Shown one piece after another: positions 1 to 11,322 of a stretch of DNA of 41,007 bases (within the stretch, counting starts at the first letter, position 1; each line of letters begins with the position of its first letter). The position numbers were made by a program, and so were the translations under genes. The stretch comes from Apostichopus californicus (Eukaryota; Echinodermata; Holothuroidea; Aspidochirotida; Stichopodidae). The stretch is from NCBI GenBank assembly GCA_020650975.1, contig JAIPMN010019435.1, positions 1 through 41,007 on the forward strand, in the 5' to 3' direction. The notes below the pieces were generated by a model that was given only the letters and a program-made list of their open reading frames with translations, was not told the DNA's origin and did no database searches.

Positions 1-589
1 AAGCTCCTCGCGGTATATGGTCCCTATTGATTTTGGTGCTGATGTCATGAATATTAATGAGTAGGCAGGGCTTAATGTCAAATTCTTCAAATGTCAACAA
101 GCCCAGTTTGTGCTATATAAAATGATATTAATAAATGGGCGAAGCTAGCTAGGATATGCAATATGGCGCCGGTCAATGGGGACGTGTTCGAACATTATGA
201 ATGAATGATCAAGAATTAGGTCATACAAACTCCAACATATGCAGAGTTCAATTATGATCCATGTCCTTTTGGTGCATATGTGAAACATCTTTCCACAATG
301 TTATTAACCTCATGAAGTATTTTATGTGTCCAGACATGTGTGAAATGATTTGTGAAATGATATGTATGTGACACAGGGCCATAGTCACAATATCTCATTA
401 AGCTCCTCGCGGTATATGGTCCCTATTGATTTTGGTGCTGATGTCATGAATATTAATGAGTAGGCAGGGCTTAATGTCAAATTCTTCAAATGTCAACAAG
501 CCCAGTTTCTGCTATATAAAATGATATTAATAAATGGGCGAAGCTAGCTAGGATATGCAATATGGCGCCGGTCAATGGGGACGTGTTCG
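1..589. repeat. 190-bp direct repeat, two copies 209 bp apart
   Basis: Positions 1-190 and 400-589 are the same sequence with one difference (G at 110, C at 509). Each copy joins an AT-rich repeat, related in reverse orientation to the repeats at 21.1-21.5 kb, to the first 28 bases of the LINE reading frame that starts at 562. In the first copy the frame is lost after 190; in the second it continues into the LINE. The copies therefore arose by duplication of the LINE 5' junction, not as LTRs. The first copy starts at the window edge, so its true left limit is unknown. Confidence 0.85.
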
Positions 590-2085
590 CTCGAGCTCCG
601 AAAATTCTAATGATTTTTCTCCTTCTACTAACATCTGTGAACTGTTTACTGTTACGATACTCAAGGGAGGAACTGCTTCTACTTAGACCTGATGGTAATC
701 TCAATCGTTTGGAGCCTGATATTTTTGCTGACTTAACAAATGGAGGATGTGTTCGAGACCTGACGACGGCCCAGCCTAACAAGCCTAGGCCTGTACGCCG
801 CAGAAACCGTAAGCGAGGTTAGAGAGGGGGTCTTCTAGTTAAATCACGACGCCGCTGGAACAGAACACCGGTACCTGGTATGATCTTGGCGAACGTCCGG
901 AGCTTGCATAATAAAGCTGATGAACTTTTCTGCCGCATTCAAACGATGAGAGACTATATGAACTGTAACGTCTTTTGTTTCACGGAAACATGGTTGACTC
1001 CCACCCACCCAGACATGATTGTACAACCAATTGGATTCTCTATTTATCGTAATGATAGGGATCAGGCCGCTACCGGGAAGTCCCAGGGAGGTGGTGTGTG
1101 TTTCATGATCAATAATCAATGGTGCACAGATGTTAAGACTATTTCGAGAGGTTGTACCATGGATCTGGAGCATTTGACTATCAAATGTCGGCCATTTTAC
1201 CTACCTCGGGAATTCTCATCGGTGACCTTCACGTCTGTTTATATTCATCCAGGGGCCAATTCAACGGTGGCACTTACTGATCTCGCAAACCTTACTACAA
1301 AAGCCGAGAATTTAGATCCGGATACTGTTTCAATTGTTGCCGGGGATTTCAACAAAGCTAATTTGAGGACCGTACTCTCTAACTTTAAACAACACGTTAC
1401 TTGTCCGACTCGCGGGAGGAGAACTCTGGACCATTGTTACTCCAAGGTTTAAATCAGCCTACAAATCTGTCGAACGCCCGGTAGTCCTGCTCATACCGGC
1501 CTACAAACAAGAACTCAAGCAATCTAAACCGATCAAGAAGGAGGTAATCCTTTGGCCCCAGTCTTCGGTCGATCAGTTGGTTGATTGTTTCGATAGGACT
1601 GACTGGGGTGTTTTCAAGAGTAACAATGATCTAGATGAATTCACTGTCGCCGTGACGGAGTATTTACGCTTTTGTCAAGAACAGTGTTTACCTACAAAAA
1701 CGCTGACGTCATATCCGAACAGCAAACCATGGTTTGATAAGTCCATTTGGTCCAAGCTCGTCGCCAAGGGCGCTGCGTATCGTTCTCGGAACACCGATCC
1801 GGAATCCTACCGGCAGGCCAGATCAAATTTTAAGAAAGCTATCCGGGACTCGAAGAGGGCGTACCGGGACAAGGTTGAGGAGAAGTTCGAATCGGGCGAC
1901 GCAGAGCTCTCTGGTCGAACTTGAGCCTGATCACACAATACAAAGGTCCCGCGAAAACCGCTAACACCGATGATGTCACATTGCCCGCGGGCCACAGTCC
2001 CGCCCGCCAGAAATGCTCTACGGTGCGAAATTTTAGTGAGCAGATTTATTGATAACAATTTGAAGCTATATAATCAATCATTCGA
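562..2085 (+). pseudogene. L2/CR1-type LINE, 5' half: endonuclease and linker
   Basis: This is the N-terminal half of a non-LTR retrotransposon polyprotein. An APE/EEP endonuclease normally nicks target DNA to prime reverse transcription. The frame opens at 562, has a TAG at 820-822, and continues in the same frame into the endonuclease. There I read LANVRSL, FTETWL, GGGVCFM, VYIHPGAN, VAGDFN and TLDHCY (880-1452). A one-base shift in a T run near 1446-1449 moves into the linker frame (KPWFDKS, near 1720-1745). The C-terminal SDH motif expected between SVERP and VVLLIPAY is missing, so the catalytic His is gone. Another shift near 1915 leads to LSLITQYKGPAKT, and recognisable LINE sequence ends around 2060-2085. 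The clade call is from motif resemblance. Confidence 0.85.
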
Positions 2086-3237
2086 ACCTTGTGGGTCCAC
2101 AAAACTGCAAACGGGTCAGTTTGTGTGACACTCCCTCTGTCCGATACCAACCACTAGTCTTGTTAACAATTCGTATACGTAGATCGCTATATAATACTGA
2201 GGTCGAACCAGCTGGCTACACGGGAGGTATATTGGCTACCGTACTTCCACTTGTCGGATTCAGCGTTGCCGGTTTTGTGTTTCATCGCGGAACGTGTGTT
2301 TCATCCGAAAAATTTTGTTTCGCAGTCATATGCGTGCAGAATGCCACCGTTTTCTGCAGTTTCTGGGCATACGAAAATACTTATATCACATTTTAACGCA
2401 CACAAACTGACAAAGGGCACGAAGTGAGCTTGGACAACAAACAGTTCCAAATTTTATACACGTGACACACTGACTTTACAGAGCTGTCGACAACAAGAAA
2501 GAAATTGGTAACCCCGACATGTGTTGTTTATATTTTTCTTCAGGTACGCGCGTGCATAGCTGCAGTCGACAGCAGTTGGAGCTGTGTGTATTGTACATTT
2601 CCGTGTGTACATGTATACAACTTTAGATGGATTACACGCAGTTATAATCCATCGTTCATCGGTCACGGTGCAGGCCTACACTATACTGATAGTAATAAAA
2701 TAGAAATTGCCGAGAAGAAACGGAAAATGGACCGTGAATGTCAGGTTTTCAAGGATTCCTCGACATACGATTACTTCTTCTCGGAAAGTAGCGGGAATAT
2801 CACATGCCTCACATGTCATTCGAGGATAGCAGTATTCAAGGAATACAATATCAAACGGCATTACAATACAAAACATTCCAGCAATTATGATGGTATCAAA
2901 GGACAGTTAAGGATTGACCGAGTCAATAAACTGAAACAAAGTATCGTAGGTCAACAGTCTTCAAGTGTTCATTTGTAAATGAAACAATTTATTCCCAATT
3001 TGTAGACTGCTAGATACATTGGGGTTTGGTAGGCAACGGAAGGGGGGCGGCTGGACTATATTCATCTGTTTTATCAGGAAGGAAAATAAATCAGTGCGCT
3101 CCGCGCGCAGTGCTCACATTTTGTTGCCTTGGGCTTCGGGCAAAAAAATCGAAAAATCGAGCGTAGGGTTCATGCGGCCCCCTCCTTCATCATAATCATT
3201 CCATGTGGCCCTCCTCTGTAAAGGTTGGACAACCCTG
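2086..3237 (+). mobile_element. hAT (Charlie-like) DNA transposon remnant inserted in the LINE
   Basis: About 1.15 kb of non-LINE sequence separates the endonuclease/linker from the reverse transcriptase of one LINE. Its right end is a good hAT/Charlie-type terminus: 3220-3237 reads AAAGGTTGGACAACCCTG, the complement of CAGGGTTGTCCAACCTTT. It abuts LINE sequence at 3238. The interior holds a BED zinc-finger exon and a GC-rich tail mentioning typical 'gcggccc' hAT 3' sequence. No convincing left terminus or 8-bp target duplication was found. A weak candidate is CAGCGTTGCC at about 2263. The left limit given is only where LINE similarity stops. The transposase core is absent, so the copy is non-autonomous. 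Confidence 0.7.
2727..2978 (+). pseudogene. BED zinc-finger exon of a hAT transposase (GTF2IRD2/ZBED-like)
   Basis: The 83-codon stretch from ATG 2727 to the stop at 2976-2978 contains KRKMDRECQVF (beginning just upstream), YDYFF, TCLTCHSRIAVFKEYN and KRHYNTKH. This is a C-x2-C ... H-x4-H BED-type finger as found at the N terminus of hAT transposases and the domesticated GTF2IRD2 and ZBED proteins. The open frame extends upstream to 2505, but the ATG at 2727 sits where the family normally starts. After QQSSSVHL the frame ends and no RNase-H-like transposase domain follows, so this is an N-terminal fragment. BED fingers bind transposon ends; nothing suggests this one is functional. Confidence 0.75.
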
Positions 3238-4710
3238 GTCTAAAGGAACGGAAAGCTGCCGACCCTAATGGTATCCCCCCAAGACTGTTGGGGCGCTGTA
3301 GTGATCCACTCGCGACTGTTTTCACTGACATCTACAACTGGTCGTTGAGGTTGCAACAAGTTGCTAACAGTTTAAAAGAAGCAACCATTATCCCGGTTCC
3401 TAAGAACAATTCTGCTTCCAGTCTGAATGACTATAGACCTGTGGCACTGACTTCTGTTATTATGAAATCTTTTGAGAAACATGTATTGAAGTATTTATGC
3501 TCTAAATTGCCTTCTGACTTTGACCCTTGCCAATTCGCCTATAGATCAAATAGAAGTGTGGACGATGCAATATCTATTAACATTCATGAAATTTTACAGC
3601 ATCTGGACAACAAGAATTCATATGGTAGAGTTTTATTTGTAGATTATAGCTCGGCTTTTAATACTATTAGCCCCTTTAAACTGCATTCTAAGCTCATCAA
3701 TGACCTCAAGCTCCCGGTTTCTATTTGTAATTGGATTTTAGATTTTATTGTGAATCGTCCTCAGGTTGTTACAATTGGTAATAATGTTTCTTCCGTGTTA
3801 ACATTGAGTACTGGTACACCACAGGGTTGCCCTCTCTCACCGAAACTTTATTAACTTTTTACGAATGATTGTAAGGTATATAGCCCGAACTGTCTCGTGA
3901 CCAAGTTTGCTGATGATACAACCCTCACTGGCCTCATATCGGACAATGATGAGTCGACTTACCGTCTACAGGTTGAATCTCTCATACATTGGTGTAATGA
4001 GAACAACCTACTCCTTAATGTTTCCAAGATTAAAGAGATGATTTTTGACTTTCGGAGGAAGAAGCCAGATATGCAACCACTACGTATCGGAGGAGACATT
4101 GTCGAGCAGGTGTGAAGTTTTAGATTTCTTGGTACTCATATTACCGATAATATCACATGGTCTGTAAACTGTACGGAAATCTTTAAGAAAGCTAGGCAAC
4201 GTCTCTATTTTTGGCGGAAGTTGAGATCGTATGGTTTCAATCATTGTATACTTACCAATTTCTATCGTGCAATAGTCGAGAGTATCCTGACGTCATCGAT
4301 TATTGTCTGGTTTGGCCGGGCCACGCAAGATGATATCCGCAGATTATCTGCAGTGGTCAGGTCAGCTGAAAAGATAATTGGCGTTGATCTCCTTCCCTGG
4401 AGTCGCTCTATATAGACAGGTCTCTTCGTAGAACGCAGCTCATTTTTAGCGATTCTGATCACCCTGCCAATACATATTTCAATTTCTTCCCATCGCACCG
4501 CAGACTCCGTACCTTTAGAGGGAACAGGCGTTTTACCGCCAAATTCTTCCATCTGCCGTCAAACTTTATAATAAGCTGTAAATTTGATTTGCACATATTT
4601 ATTCTATTATTCTATTTTTCTATTTCTGTTCTAAGGAGCTTGAGGAATGTTTTAATTTTCGATGTGTAATTTTATTGCTCATTGATTGAATAAACAATCT
4701 ATCTATCTAG
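3238..4710 (+). pseudogene. L2/CR1-type LINE, 3' half: reverse transcriptase and tail
   Basis: The polyprotein resumes at KERKAADPNGIP and runs through RT motifs: DYRPVALTS, FAYRSNRSVDDA, LFVDYSSAFNT, GTPQGCPLSP and TKFADDTTLTG. The FADD catalytic box is intact. In-frame stops are TAA 3852-3854 and TGA 4113-4115; the frame is otherwise continuous from 3238 to about 4410. A shift near 4405-4412 then leads to the usual C-terminal reading (SLRRTQLIFSDSDHPAN, FHLPSNF). The element ends with 'attgattgaataaacaat' and a short (ATCT)n tail near 4690-4710, as in L2-group LINEs. It is the same copy as the 5' half at 562-2085, split by the hAT segment. Confidence 0.85.
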
Positions 4711-5210
4711 AAAGGATTTAACCAATAATAAATTAGTGATTAGGTTCATACTTCGTATTATGGCATGAATATGGAGTAGGCTGGCTTAAAGTGGCTTTCT
4801 TCAAGTCGAATTTTGTTGAAACCTATTATGGTTCCAGACCAGGTTTTTTGGCATTCTTGTTAGATTGTATTGGGATGGTCAATAATAATTCAGCTGATAC
4901 AAATGCCAATAGAGGACTCATGATGATAAAAGCATCTCTTTTTCTTTTTGTCACTGAAGGTCTCAAGCAAAGCTAGGAGTATTACAAGGCTTAATATTCT
5001 GTAAACTCTTTGAATTTTGAGGATGTATTCTCTATTTACTAAAGTTTGCTTCATGGCTCTTTTCTCCATACACTAGTTCTTGAAACAAAATGATGAATGG
5101 AACTTTCTGTATTATATTAAACAAATAACATAAGATGGCATGCATAAAGACCAGAAAACCAAAGGCTCTGAGGCTACTTCGGGGTATTCTATAAGTTTGG
5201 AACTATTTAT
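4711..5210. other. No gene recognised
   Basis: AT-rich sequence following the LINE tail. A stretch near 4762-4805 (tggcatgaatat ... gagtaggctggctta ... ttcttcaa) weakly resembles the repeat at 46-95. The short open frame at 4791-4976 shows no domain signal. Confidence 0.4.
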
Positions 5211-5720
5211 TGTCTCGCCTGAACATAGTTCAGAAGAGACCTAGTGGTCGCTTTGGCGTGTGTGTGTCACGGCGGCTTGTGAACAGCATATCTCCTGAAC
5301 CGCATGAGCGAAGGTAACGGATTTGGCAGGGAGTGAGAAAGGGATGAGTTCTCGAATTCATTAGATTTTCAGCGAAAAATATGGTACTTAATTAGGGTAA
5401 TTAGCATAATTTGCATATTGAGCTTACTAAGATTGTGAACAGCATATCTTTTGAACCATAGGTACTATGACGATGGAATTTGGTAGGGAGTATGAATGGC
5501 ACAAGTTATCAAAATCATTGGACTTTCAGCACAAAATATGGTACTTAATTAGGGTATTTAGCAGAATTTGCATATTGAGCCCATTAAGCTTGTGAACAGC
5601 ATATCTTCTGTACTATGATGATGAAATTTGATAGGGAGTATGAAGGGCATGAGTTCTTCAATTAATCAGATTTACACAGAAAAATATGTTTCTTAATTAG
5701 GGTATTTACCAAAATTGGCA
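5211..5720. mobile_element. TGTCTCGCCTG-start repeat element with about 157-bp internal tandem units
   Basis: The left end TGTCTCGCCTG followed by an imperfect palindrome (gaacatagttc) matches the left end of the element at 25790. Internal units begin with 'ttgtgaacagcatatct' near 5275, 5433 and 5590. Each is followed by an AT-rich segment ending in 'ttaattagggta'. No matching right terminus is visible, so this copy is probably truncated. It has no coding potential. Confidence 0.6.
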
Positions 5721-7610
5721 AATTGAGGTTGTGAAAAAGTTAAATACCATGTCTTTGAAACTTGGGAATGAGTATGGAATTCCTTTCTTTATGTCCGGTC
5801 GTGCACCATCGAATATGATTCATGTGCCTTCTAGATTTTTGGTTCCTTGCTTTAGCAAAAGGAACCTATGCCTTCAACTTGGCGTGTGTGTGTTTGTGTT
5901 GACTTTATCGAATCTTCGAGGACATGCTCATGATACCACACCTTTCCTTCGGGGACCTCATGTACGTCCGAGTACTTAAACACACGTCCTCGAAGTCGGA
6001 AAAGCGGTCTGTCGAAATTTGAACGATGTCCTTGAAAGGATGGTTTAACCTGATCATTGGATTTACACACACTTGAGCACAAACATGAAAAGTACACACA
6101 CTTCAATGTTTAGTATCTAGCGCCACCATTTTCAAGAGTTTTTTCCGACAGTGGCATAAGTTCCCGCGAATTCATGTACGACGACGGGGCGGGTCTCCAT
6201 GTGAGAAATCGTAAGTTATGTAGTTACTTTTTACTTTTAAGTAATACGAAATCAACGAGAAAAGATAATTTCAAAGGAATTTTAGTTCAAAGTTGGTACA
6301 TTCAAAAGACATGTTTCGTTGTCGAGGTGCTCAGTGAACTCATATGTTATGTGTTAACTGTACTTATAGGCGTAAAGTAATTGTAATGGTGTATATACCA
6401 ATAGTATAGTAATAGTGGGTTAGGCTAGGATAACCATTAGCCTAGTGGTAGCAATAAGCAGCCTTGGCGGACTTTCTAGACTGCGCGAATCACAAGTTAT
6501 TTGTTCAGTATTTAATAATCCGAGATTACATTGTGTCCAGAGGAACAACAATTATTTAGATGCTAGGTCAAACGTAGGCCTAATGATAAAAATTAAGGCC
6601 TTTGTACAAACCAGGTTTAGCAAAGGTTCAACTATAGCCTAGGCGACTAATGCAGGAATGGTAGGATATGTTAGCAAATGAGGTTATAGCATGGAAGTAA
6701 ATGAAGGCAGGCCACTTTATGGCATTATTAAATTTTCAGAACCATATATATTGTCATTACTTTGGGATTATTGCAACTCCTGTTAAATTCAATTCAGTCT
6801 TTTGTCTGAGTCACCTTTAGCAGGACTTGACAGGATCACTCTAGTTGATCATAGAAAGATTTCTTTCTGGTATTTCTACTTATATGAGAAAGAAGATTTT
6901 AATTCATTGGTGTTTTTGCTTTCCCAACGTTTGCTTTGCCCATTTGTGCAACTGATATTGCTGAATGACTTGGTAAATGATGTAGTCACAGAAAGGCCTA
7001 ATGGATATTGGCTGTGTGAAGAAAGAATTCTTGAACTCCATGTATCATTATCCGCAATAAGTGAAATGATCCATCAGTGTTAGCTGAATTTACAAGGGAC
7101 TCAGTAAATTAAAGGAGGGGTTTGATGAATTTTGTCTCACTATGTTTGTATTCAGACAGGAGTATTACAAGTATCAATTGCTGGTTAGTTCTTTACCTCT
7201 ACAATCAAAGCTTAAATAAAGTTGGAAATTAAATGTATGAGATACTGTAACAAAATAAGAGATCCAATCTGCCATCTTCAAGTATTATGTATTACTAATA
7301 GCATAGCTTCATTATTGAGAAGGGAAAGTGCAGGAGGAAGTCATTGAAAGAGGGAAATAACAGTATAGTTGAAATTGAAGTTGGACAGTATCACGTAGTA
7401 CCACAACAGTACCTCTTCATGACTGACATGTAAAGACCAATTTTTCCTGATCACTGTAGACTGAACATTTTCAGTGCATTCTTCAAATTTAACCATCAAT
7501 CTGTGAAATGTAGGTCATATTCACAGTCCGACACAGGAAACAGGTATCAGGGGTAGTTGATAACATGTACATCAATCTCATAACTCTTAATTAATAGTCT
7601 AATTGGTACT
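5721..7610. other. Palindromic repeat start, then no gene recognised
   Basis: Near 5838-5870 an imperfect palindrome (ggttccttgctttagcaaaaggaacc) is followed by 'ggcgtgtgtgtg'. This is the start pattern of the other TIR repeats in the window. From about 6100 to 7600 the sequence is unique-looking and AT-rich. The frames 6174-6380 and 6802-7083 are Leu/Phe-rich and resemble no domain I know. Upstream exons of the SET-recombinase gene could lie here, but I cannot support one. Confidence 0.35.
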
Positions 7611-7940
7611 GGCTACTTCTTGAATGCATGCTGCATATATGTTAGGCTACAATACTCACTGAACAGTTATATGCTATTTCGTTAACGTGTACTGCATATG
7701 TAAGGCTACAATACTTACATAACCGTTCCTAGCGTAGGCTGAACAGTTCCTGATATAGACTACTTGTGTATGTGCTGGATGTATGTTAGGCTGCATTACT
7801 TACCACTTGAAAAGGTGTAGGCATAGGCTCTTTCTTGAATGTGTACTGCATATGTTAGGTGGCATTTCTTACTGAACAGTTTCTGATATAGGCTACACCA
7901 TGAGTGTGTGCTGCATATGTTAGGCTACAATACTTACATG
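7611..7940. repeat. Degenerate minisatellite, 63-90-bp spacing
   Basis: Five copies of a core like 'gcatatgttaggctacaatacttac' begin near 7628, 7693, 7783, 7849 and 7912. Four are associated with 'ctgaacagtt' and 'gatataggctac' phrases. The spacing is uneven (about 65, 90, 66, 63). It lies upstream of the first recognisable SET exon. Confidence 0.6.
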
Positions 7941-8395
7941 TGATAGGCTAAACTCCTTTAATGTTTGTTGCCTACAAGGGAACAATACATACTGTAATAT
8001 TAATAAGCATGTTGTGCCAAGTGTAATGCTTGTTAATCTATGTGTTTTATGGTTTTTGCTAAGTAGAATACATGAAAACGAATACTAGTTTAAATGATTT
8101 TATAGTACATGTTTTGTGGCCTATAGAGATTTTTTGGAAAGAAATTATTCTAAAGTAATTAATGATCAGTTGATTTAGAAAACTGAATTGATCAATCAAA
8201 CAGTACTTTAGCATCCACATCATGACTGTTAGCTTGGGTGTGGGTGGTGTCATATATTAAGGTAACTAGTAGATTTAAGATTATTATCTCATAATGTCTG
8301 GGAACCATATTGTTTGATTGGCAAGGGAACAGGAAAGTGTCTCCCATACAAATACATTATCAAATTTATTGATAGATGCAGACAAGAAGTAATAA

Positions 8396-8486
8396 AAACC
8401 AACAGCAACCCACAGCTTACGTAGATTTCATCAAGAAAAAAAAGACCCTTCTGGGTTTGAAGTGAAATATGTTTCAGAAGAAGTTG
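8396..8486 (+). other. SET gene exon: start of the SET domain
   Basis: This block reads RRFHQEKKDPSGFEVKYVSEEV and ends at 8486 with the consensus donor GTGAGT, leaving one base of a Gly codon. The next exon supplies the other two, giving EEVGYGLF, as expected at the start of a KMT5A-like SET domain. The upstream limit is uncertain: an in-frame TAA at 8393-8395 sets the maximum, and CAG acceptors end at 8404 and 8415. Another frame upstream (KFIDRCRQEVIKTNSNPQL) looks protein-like, so a frameshift here is possible. Confidence 0.65.
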
Positions 8487-8795
8487 GTGAGTCAATTGGT
8501 AAGATATTTCTGTAACCTAGTTGAGATAAGTTTATGCAACTTATTGTCATTTACAATATCTGCACAGTTTGTTGCAGTGATGTGTGACTTAACATTGGAC
8601 AGCATGCTTCAATTATCAAAATGAGTTTATGTGGGGTTAGTCCATCCAACACATAAAATGGATCAAGGAAGTGTAAACTTGCACTGACTTAACTGTTAGC
8701 AAGTACATCATATAAGATGCATCATTGCTATATTTTCAACAAGGGTTAATATTGAGTTGTTGGTGATCATTTTCCTTCATTTGTTATTTTTAAAG

Positions 8796-8939
8796 GGTAT
8801 GGATTATTTGCTAGGGCAGACTATGAAAAAGGAGAATTCCTCGTAGAATATTCTAGTGTGTTAAGATATGCCTACCAGGTGGGGAAGAAGAGGACACTAC
8901 TTTCATATTCTTCTTCCAGAGTGGTCAAGACAGTATGTG
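8796..8939 (+). other. SET gene exon: SAM-binding half of the SET domain
   Basis: The acceptor ends 'tttttaaag' at 8795. The exon reads GYGLFARADYEKGEFLVEY, matching the G-x-G-V-F-A and G-(D/E)-F-L-x-E-Y signature of SET N-flanks. The reading frame then shifts between about 8866 and 8884 and continues EEEDTTFIFFFQSGQDSM. The distance to the next motif is about ten residues shorter than in KMT5A, so a small deletion is likely. The donor GTAGGT at 8940 leaves TG, which joins the next exon's C to make the Cys of CIDAT. Confidence 0.7.
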
Positions 8940-9578
8940 GTAGGTAAAAGTTACTCTACATTTTCTTCACTGTTGAGCTACAAGTGTTTATTAGATCCAT
9001 GTTTTTCTTCAAACAATGGAAGGATGCTGTTAATTATGGTTTTGTTTGTTATAAGTGAAATTATTTTCATGAGATTAATTGAGGCTTCATTTCACAACTT
9101 AAGTAGTATTTATCACATTTTGCTTAAAGCAAGGTTGACTTTAGGCACAAATCAATGTTGAGGTGTTGTATACTGATTGTTTATCAATTTACGTTGTTTA
9201 ATGTTCTGTGCCAAGTTTTGTTTTGATATGACCCTATTAAAATCTTAGGAACACAAAATGGTTGGACTTCTAAGAAGTCTAATACACAGAACAATTGGGG
9301 AGTTCATTACCAATACACAGAATAAATTAAGAAAAGAAAGAGCCCTTTGAGCATAAGGAATTGCATGTATGTCAAGGATAGGCTATTAGAGTGTGTCATC
9401 CTAGGAAGTCTGTGTGTTGTGTCCAATAGTGTGATTGAAATAACATATTTGGAGTTGTTAGATCCTATATAACAGTAAATTAACATTAACCTGTTTTTTT
9501 CTGGGAGGGGTGGGGGAGGGGCATAGTTTGCAGAATGGTGAAGTAGAATTTAAGTTTTCTTCTTTTTTCAATTGCTAG

Positions 9579-9765
9579 CATTGATGCCACACATAGCACA
9601 GGAAAGGGAAAGTATTGTAATGATGATTGGAAGAAACCCAATGCTGTTGTGAAGATTATCATAAACAAGCAACCAAAATTGGGCATATTTGCAAATTCAG
9701 AGATTAAGAAAGGAAATGAAATCAGATATGATTATGGACAACCTGATGCAAGATGGAGGAAGAAG
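9579..9765 (+). other. SET gene exon: catalytic C-terminal half of SET
   Basis: A pyrimidine-rich acceptor (ttcttttttcaattgctag) precedes the exon, which reads (C)IDATHSTGKGKYCNDDWKKPN, then KLGIFANSEIKKGNEIRYDYG. These correspond to the CIDAT, N-D/H-x4-PN and Y-D-Y-G boxes of the SET fold, including the product-channel Tyr. The exon ends at a phase-0 donor, AAG|GTAGGA. This exon is uninterrupted. The SET family assignment is strong; the subfamily (KMT5A/SETD8-like) is from resemblance. Confidence 0.85.
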
Positions 9766-10154
9766 GTAGGACAATGATATAACTACTCCTTGTTTGTATC
9801 GTATGGAACTGTTAACAAAGCTTAACCTAAATACATGCTACGATAACTGTCGCCATCCAGTCTGAATAGCAATATCAAACTATACTTCAATCAGTGTTTT
9901 AATGAAGGATTTCAGCTCATTTACAATACTGTTTGCATTGAAGGGTACATTCATGTAGTTAAAAGTGAGGTGTCTAAAGTGAGGTCTTTATGATGATATT
10001 GTGTGGAATGTTCTCACTAGTATAGTTGATAATGACTGCTGACTTTACTAAGTAACAATGAAATATTTGTAACTTGAGAATTAGTTCTGAAAACCTAATA
10101 TCACTTGAAATGCCAAAAGTCTTATCATTGAAATGTGATTTTTAATCTTCTTAG

Positions 10155-10262
10155 AAACAAACAAATCAAAACAAGCCACCTGAAGTTTTGAGAGAATGCA
10201 ACACTGATAATGAGCCAGAGAGAGCACCCGGGGAATCAGAATGCACCACACAGATTGTCAAG
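10155..10262 (+). other. SET gene exon, 36-residue repeat, copy 1
   Basis: A phase-0 exon of exactly 108 bp between a CTTCTTAG acceptor and a GTAAGA donor. It encodes a polar, acidic 36-residue segment starting KQTNQNKPPEVLRECNTDNE and ending TTQIVK. I recognise no domain. Being symmetric, it can be duplicated or skipped without changing frame. Confidence 0.75.
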
Positions 10263-11214
10263 GTAAGAAATAGGCCCTGTTATTATATATACATCAATCT
10301 TAGATAATTATCATCAGGTTTATGTTTAGCGAACCAGATGATTTAATACTGGTGAAATATCATTGAACCAGTAATTATATCCAAACCATTAGCATATAGG
10401 TTAGATGTCATTATCACCTGTACCACTGTTGCAGTAGTTTGTACAATGATGTCCTCTAAGGAATAGCCAACTTAATAGCACACATGTGTAGACTTGACAC
10501 ACGTCAGAGTTTGAAATAAAAAATAGGCTCAATGGTTTGATTTTTCATCCCTTTGATGGATGATCAGTGATTTACATTGATGTCCTGATGATGTATCCCG
10601 ATTGATATTTGCAATTAATAGAAATTGTCCTACTTAATGTTCTCACTGGTACAGTACATCTCTGTTGTGTTAACCCTGACACAATTGCATTGTTTATGCT
10701 TGTATAGTAATTCCGGTTCCATGTCTAGAATGATATATACTAGTTTGTTACATTAGTAAGGCACAGTATTGCACAGATATTTATTGTCAACTGCAAAGAT
10801 TGATATAAGTTTGTGTTTTAATGTAGGATTTCAGCTGATATACAATATTACCCGGTCTATGTGTACCATGGTCCTCTAAAGAATAGTGAAGTTTCATTGT
10901 GTATTGACCAGGCGTCATTCATGTATTGTTTGATGTAGGCTTGTTTTCTCTTTGAAGATATAATCAAAACTCTTGGTTCTGTGAAAAGAACGTAACTGTT
11001 TGCATTGAAGGGTACATTCATGTAGTTTAAACCCATTCCTAAAGTGATGTTTTGATGATGATATTGTGTGCAATGTTCTCACTAGTATAGTTGATAACGA
11101 CTACTGACTTTACTAACCATGAAATATTTGTAATTTGAGATTCAGTTCTGAAAACCTGATATCTTTTTAAATACTTAAGTATTGTCATTGAAATGTGATT
11201 TTTAATCTTCTTAG

Positions 11215-11322
11215 AAACAAACAAATCAAAATAAGCCACCTGAAGTTTTGAGAGAATGCAACACTGATAATGAGCCAGAGAGAGCACATGGGGAATCAGA
11301 ATGCACCACACAGATTGTCAAG
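11215..11322 (+). other. SET gene exon, 36-residue repeat, copy 2
   Basis: A near-identical copy of the 10155-10262 exon with the same acceptor, donor (GTAAGA) and phase. I count three base differences: one is silent (AAC/AAT) and two adjacent ones change Pro (CCC) to His (CAT). The surrounding intron copies differ more, by substitutions and indels. Confidence 0.75.

Noticed and set aside
1..589. The 190-bp repeats as LTRs of a retroelement
   Set aside because: Only 209 bp separate them, there is no primer-binding site or TG...CA ends, and each copy contains the start of a LINE frame.
2263..2276. CAGCGTTGCC as the left hAT terminus
   Set aside because: Matches the right terminus only partly, and the eight bases before it do not match GTCTAAAG after the right end.
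2091..2396. 101-codon frame inside the hAT segment
   Set aside because: No similarity to transposase or LINE protein that I can see; most likely 5' noncoding hAT sequence.
5731..6106. Overlapping small frames on both strands near 5.7-6.1 kb
   Set aside because: They overlap palindromic repeat sequence and each other; no coding signal.
6802..7083. 93-codon + strand frame upstream of the SET gene
   Set aside because: No recognisable domain and no phase link to the SET exons.
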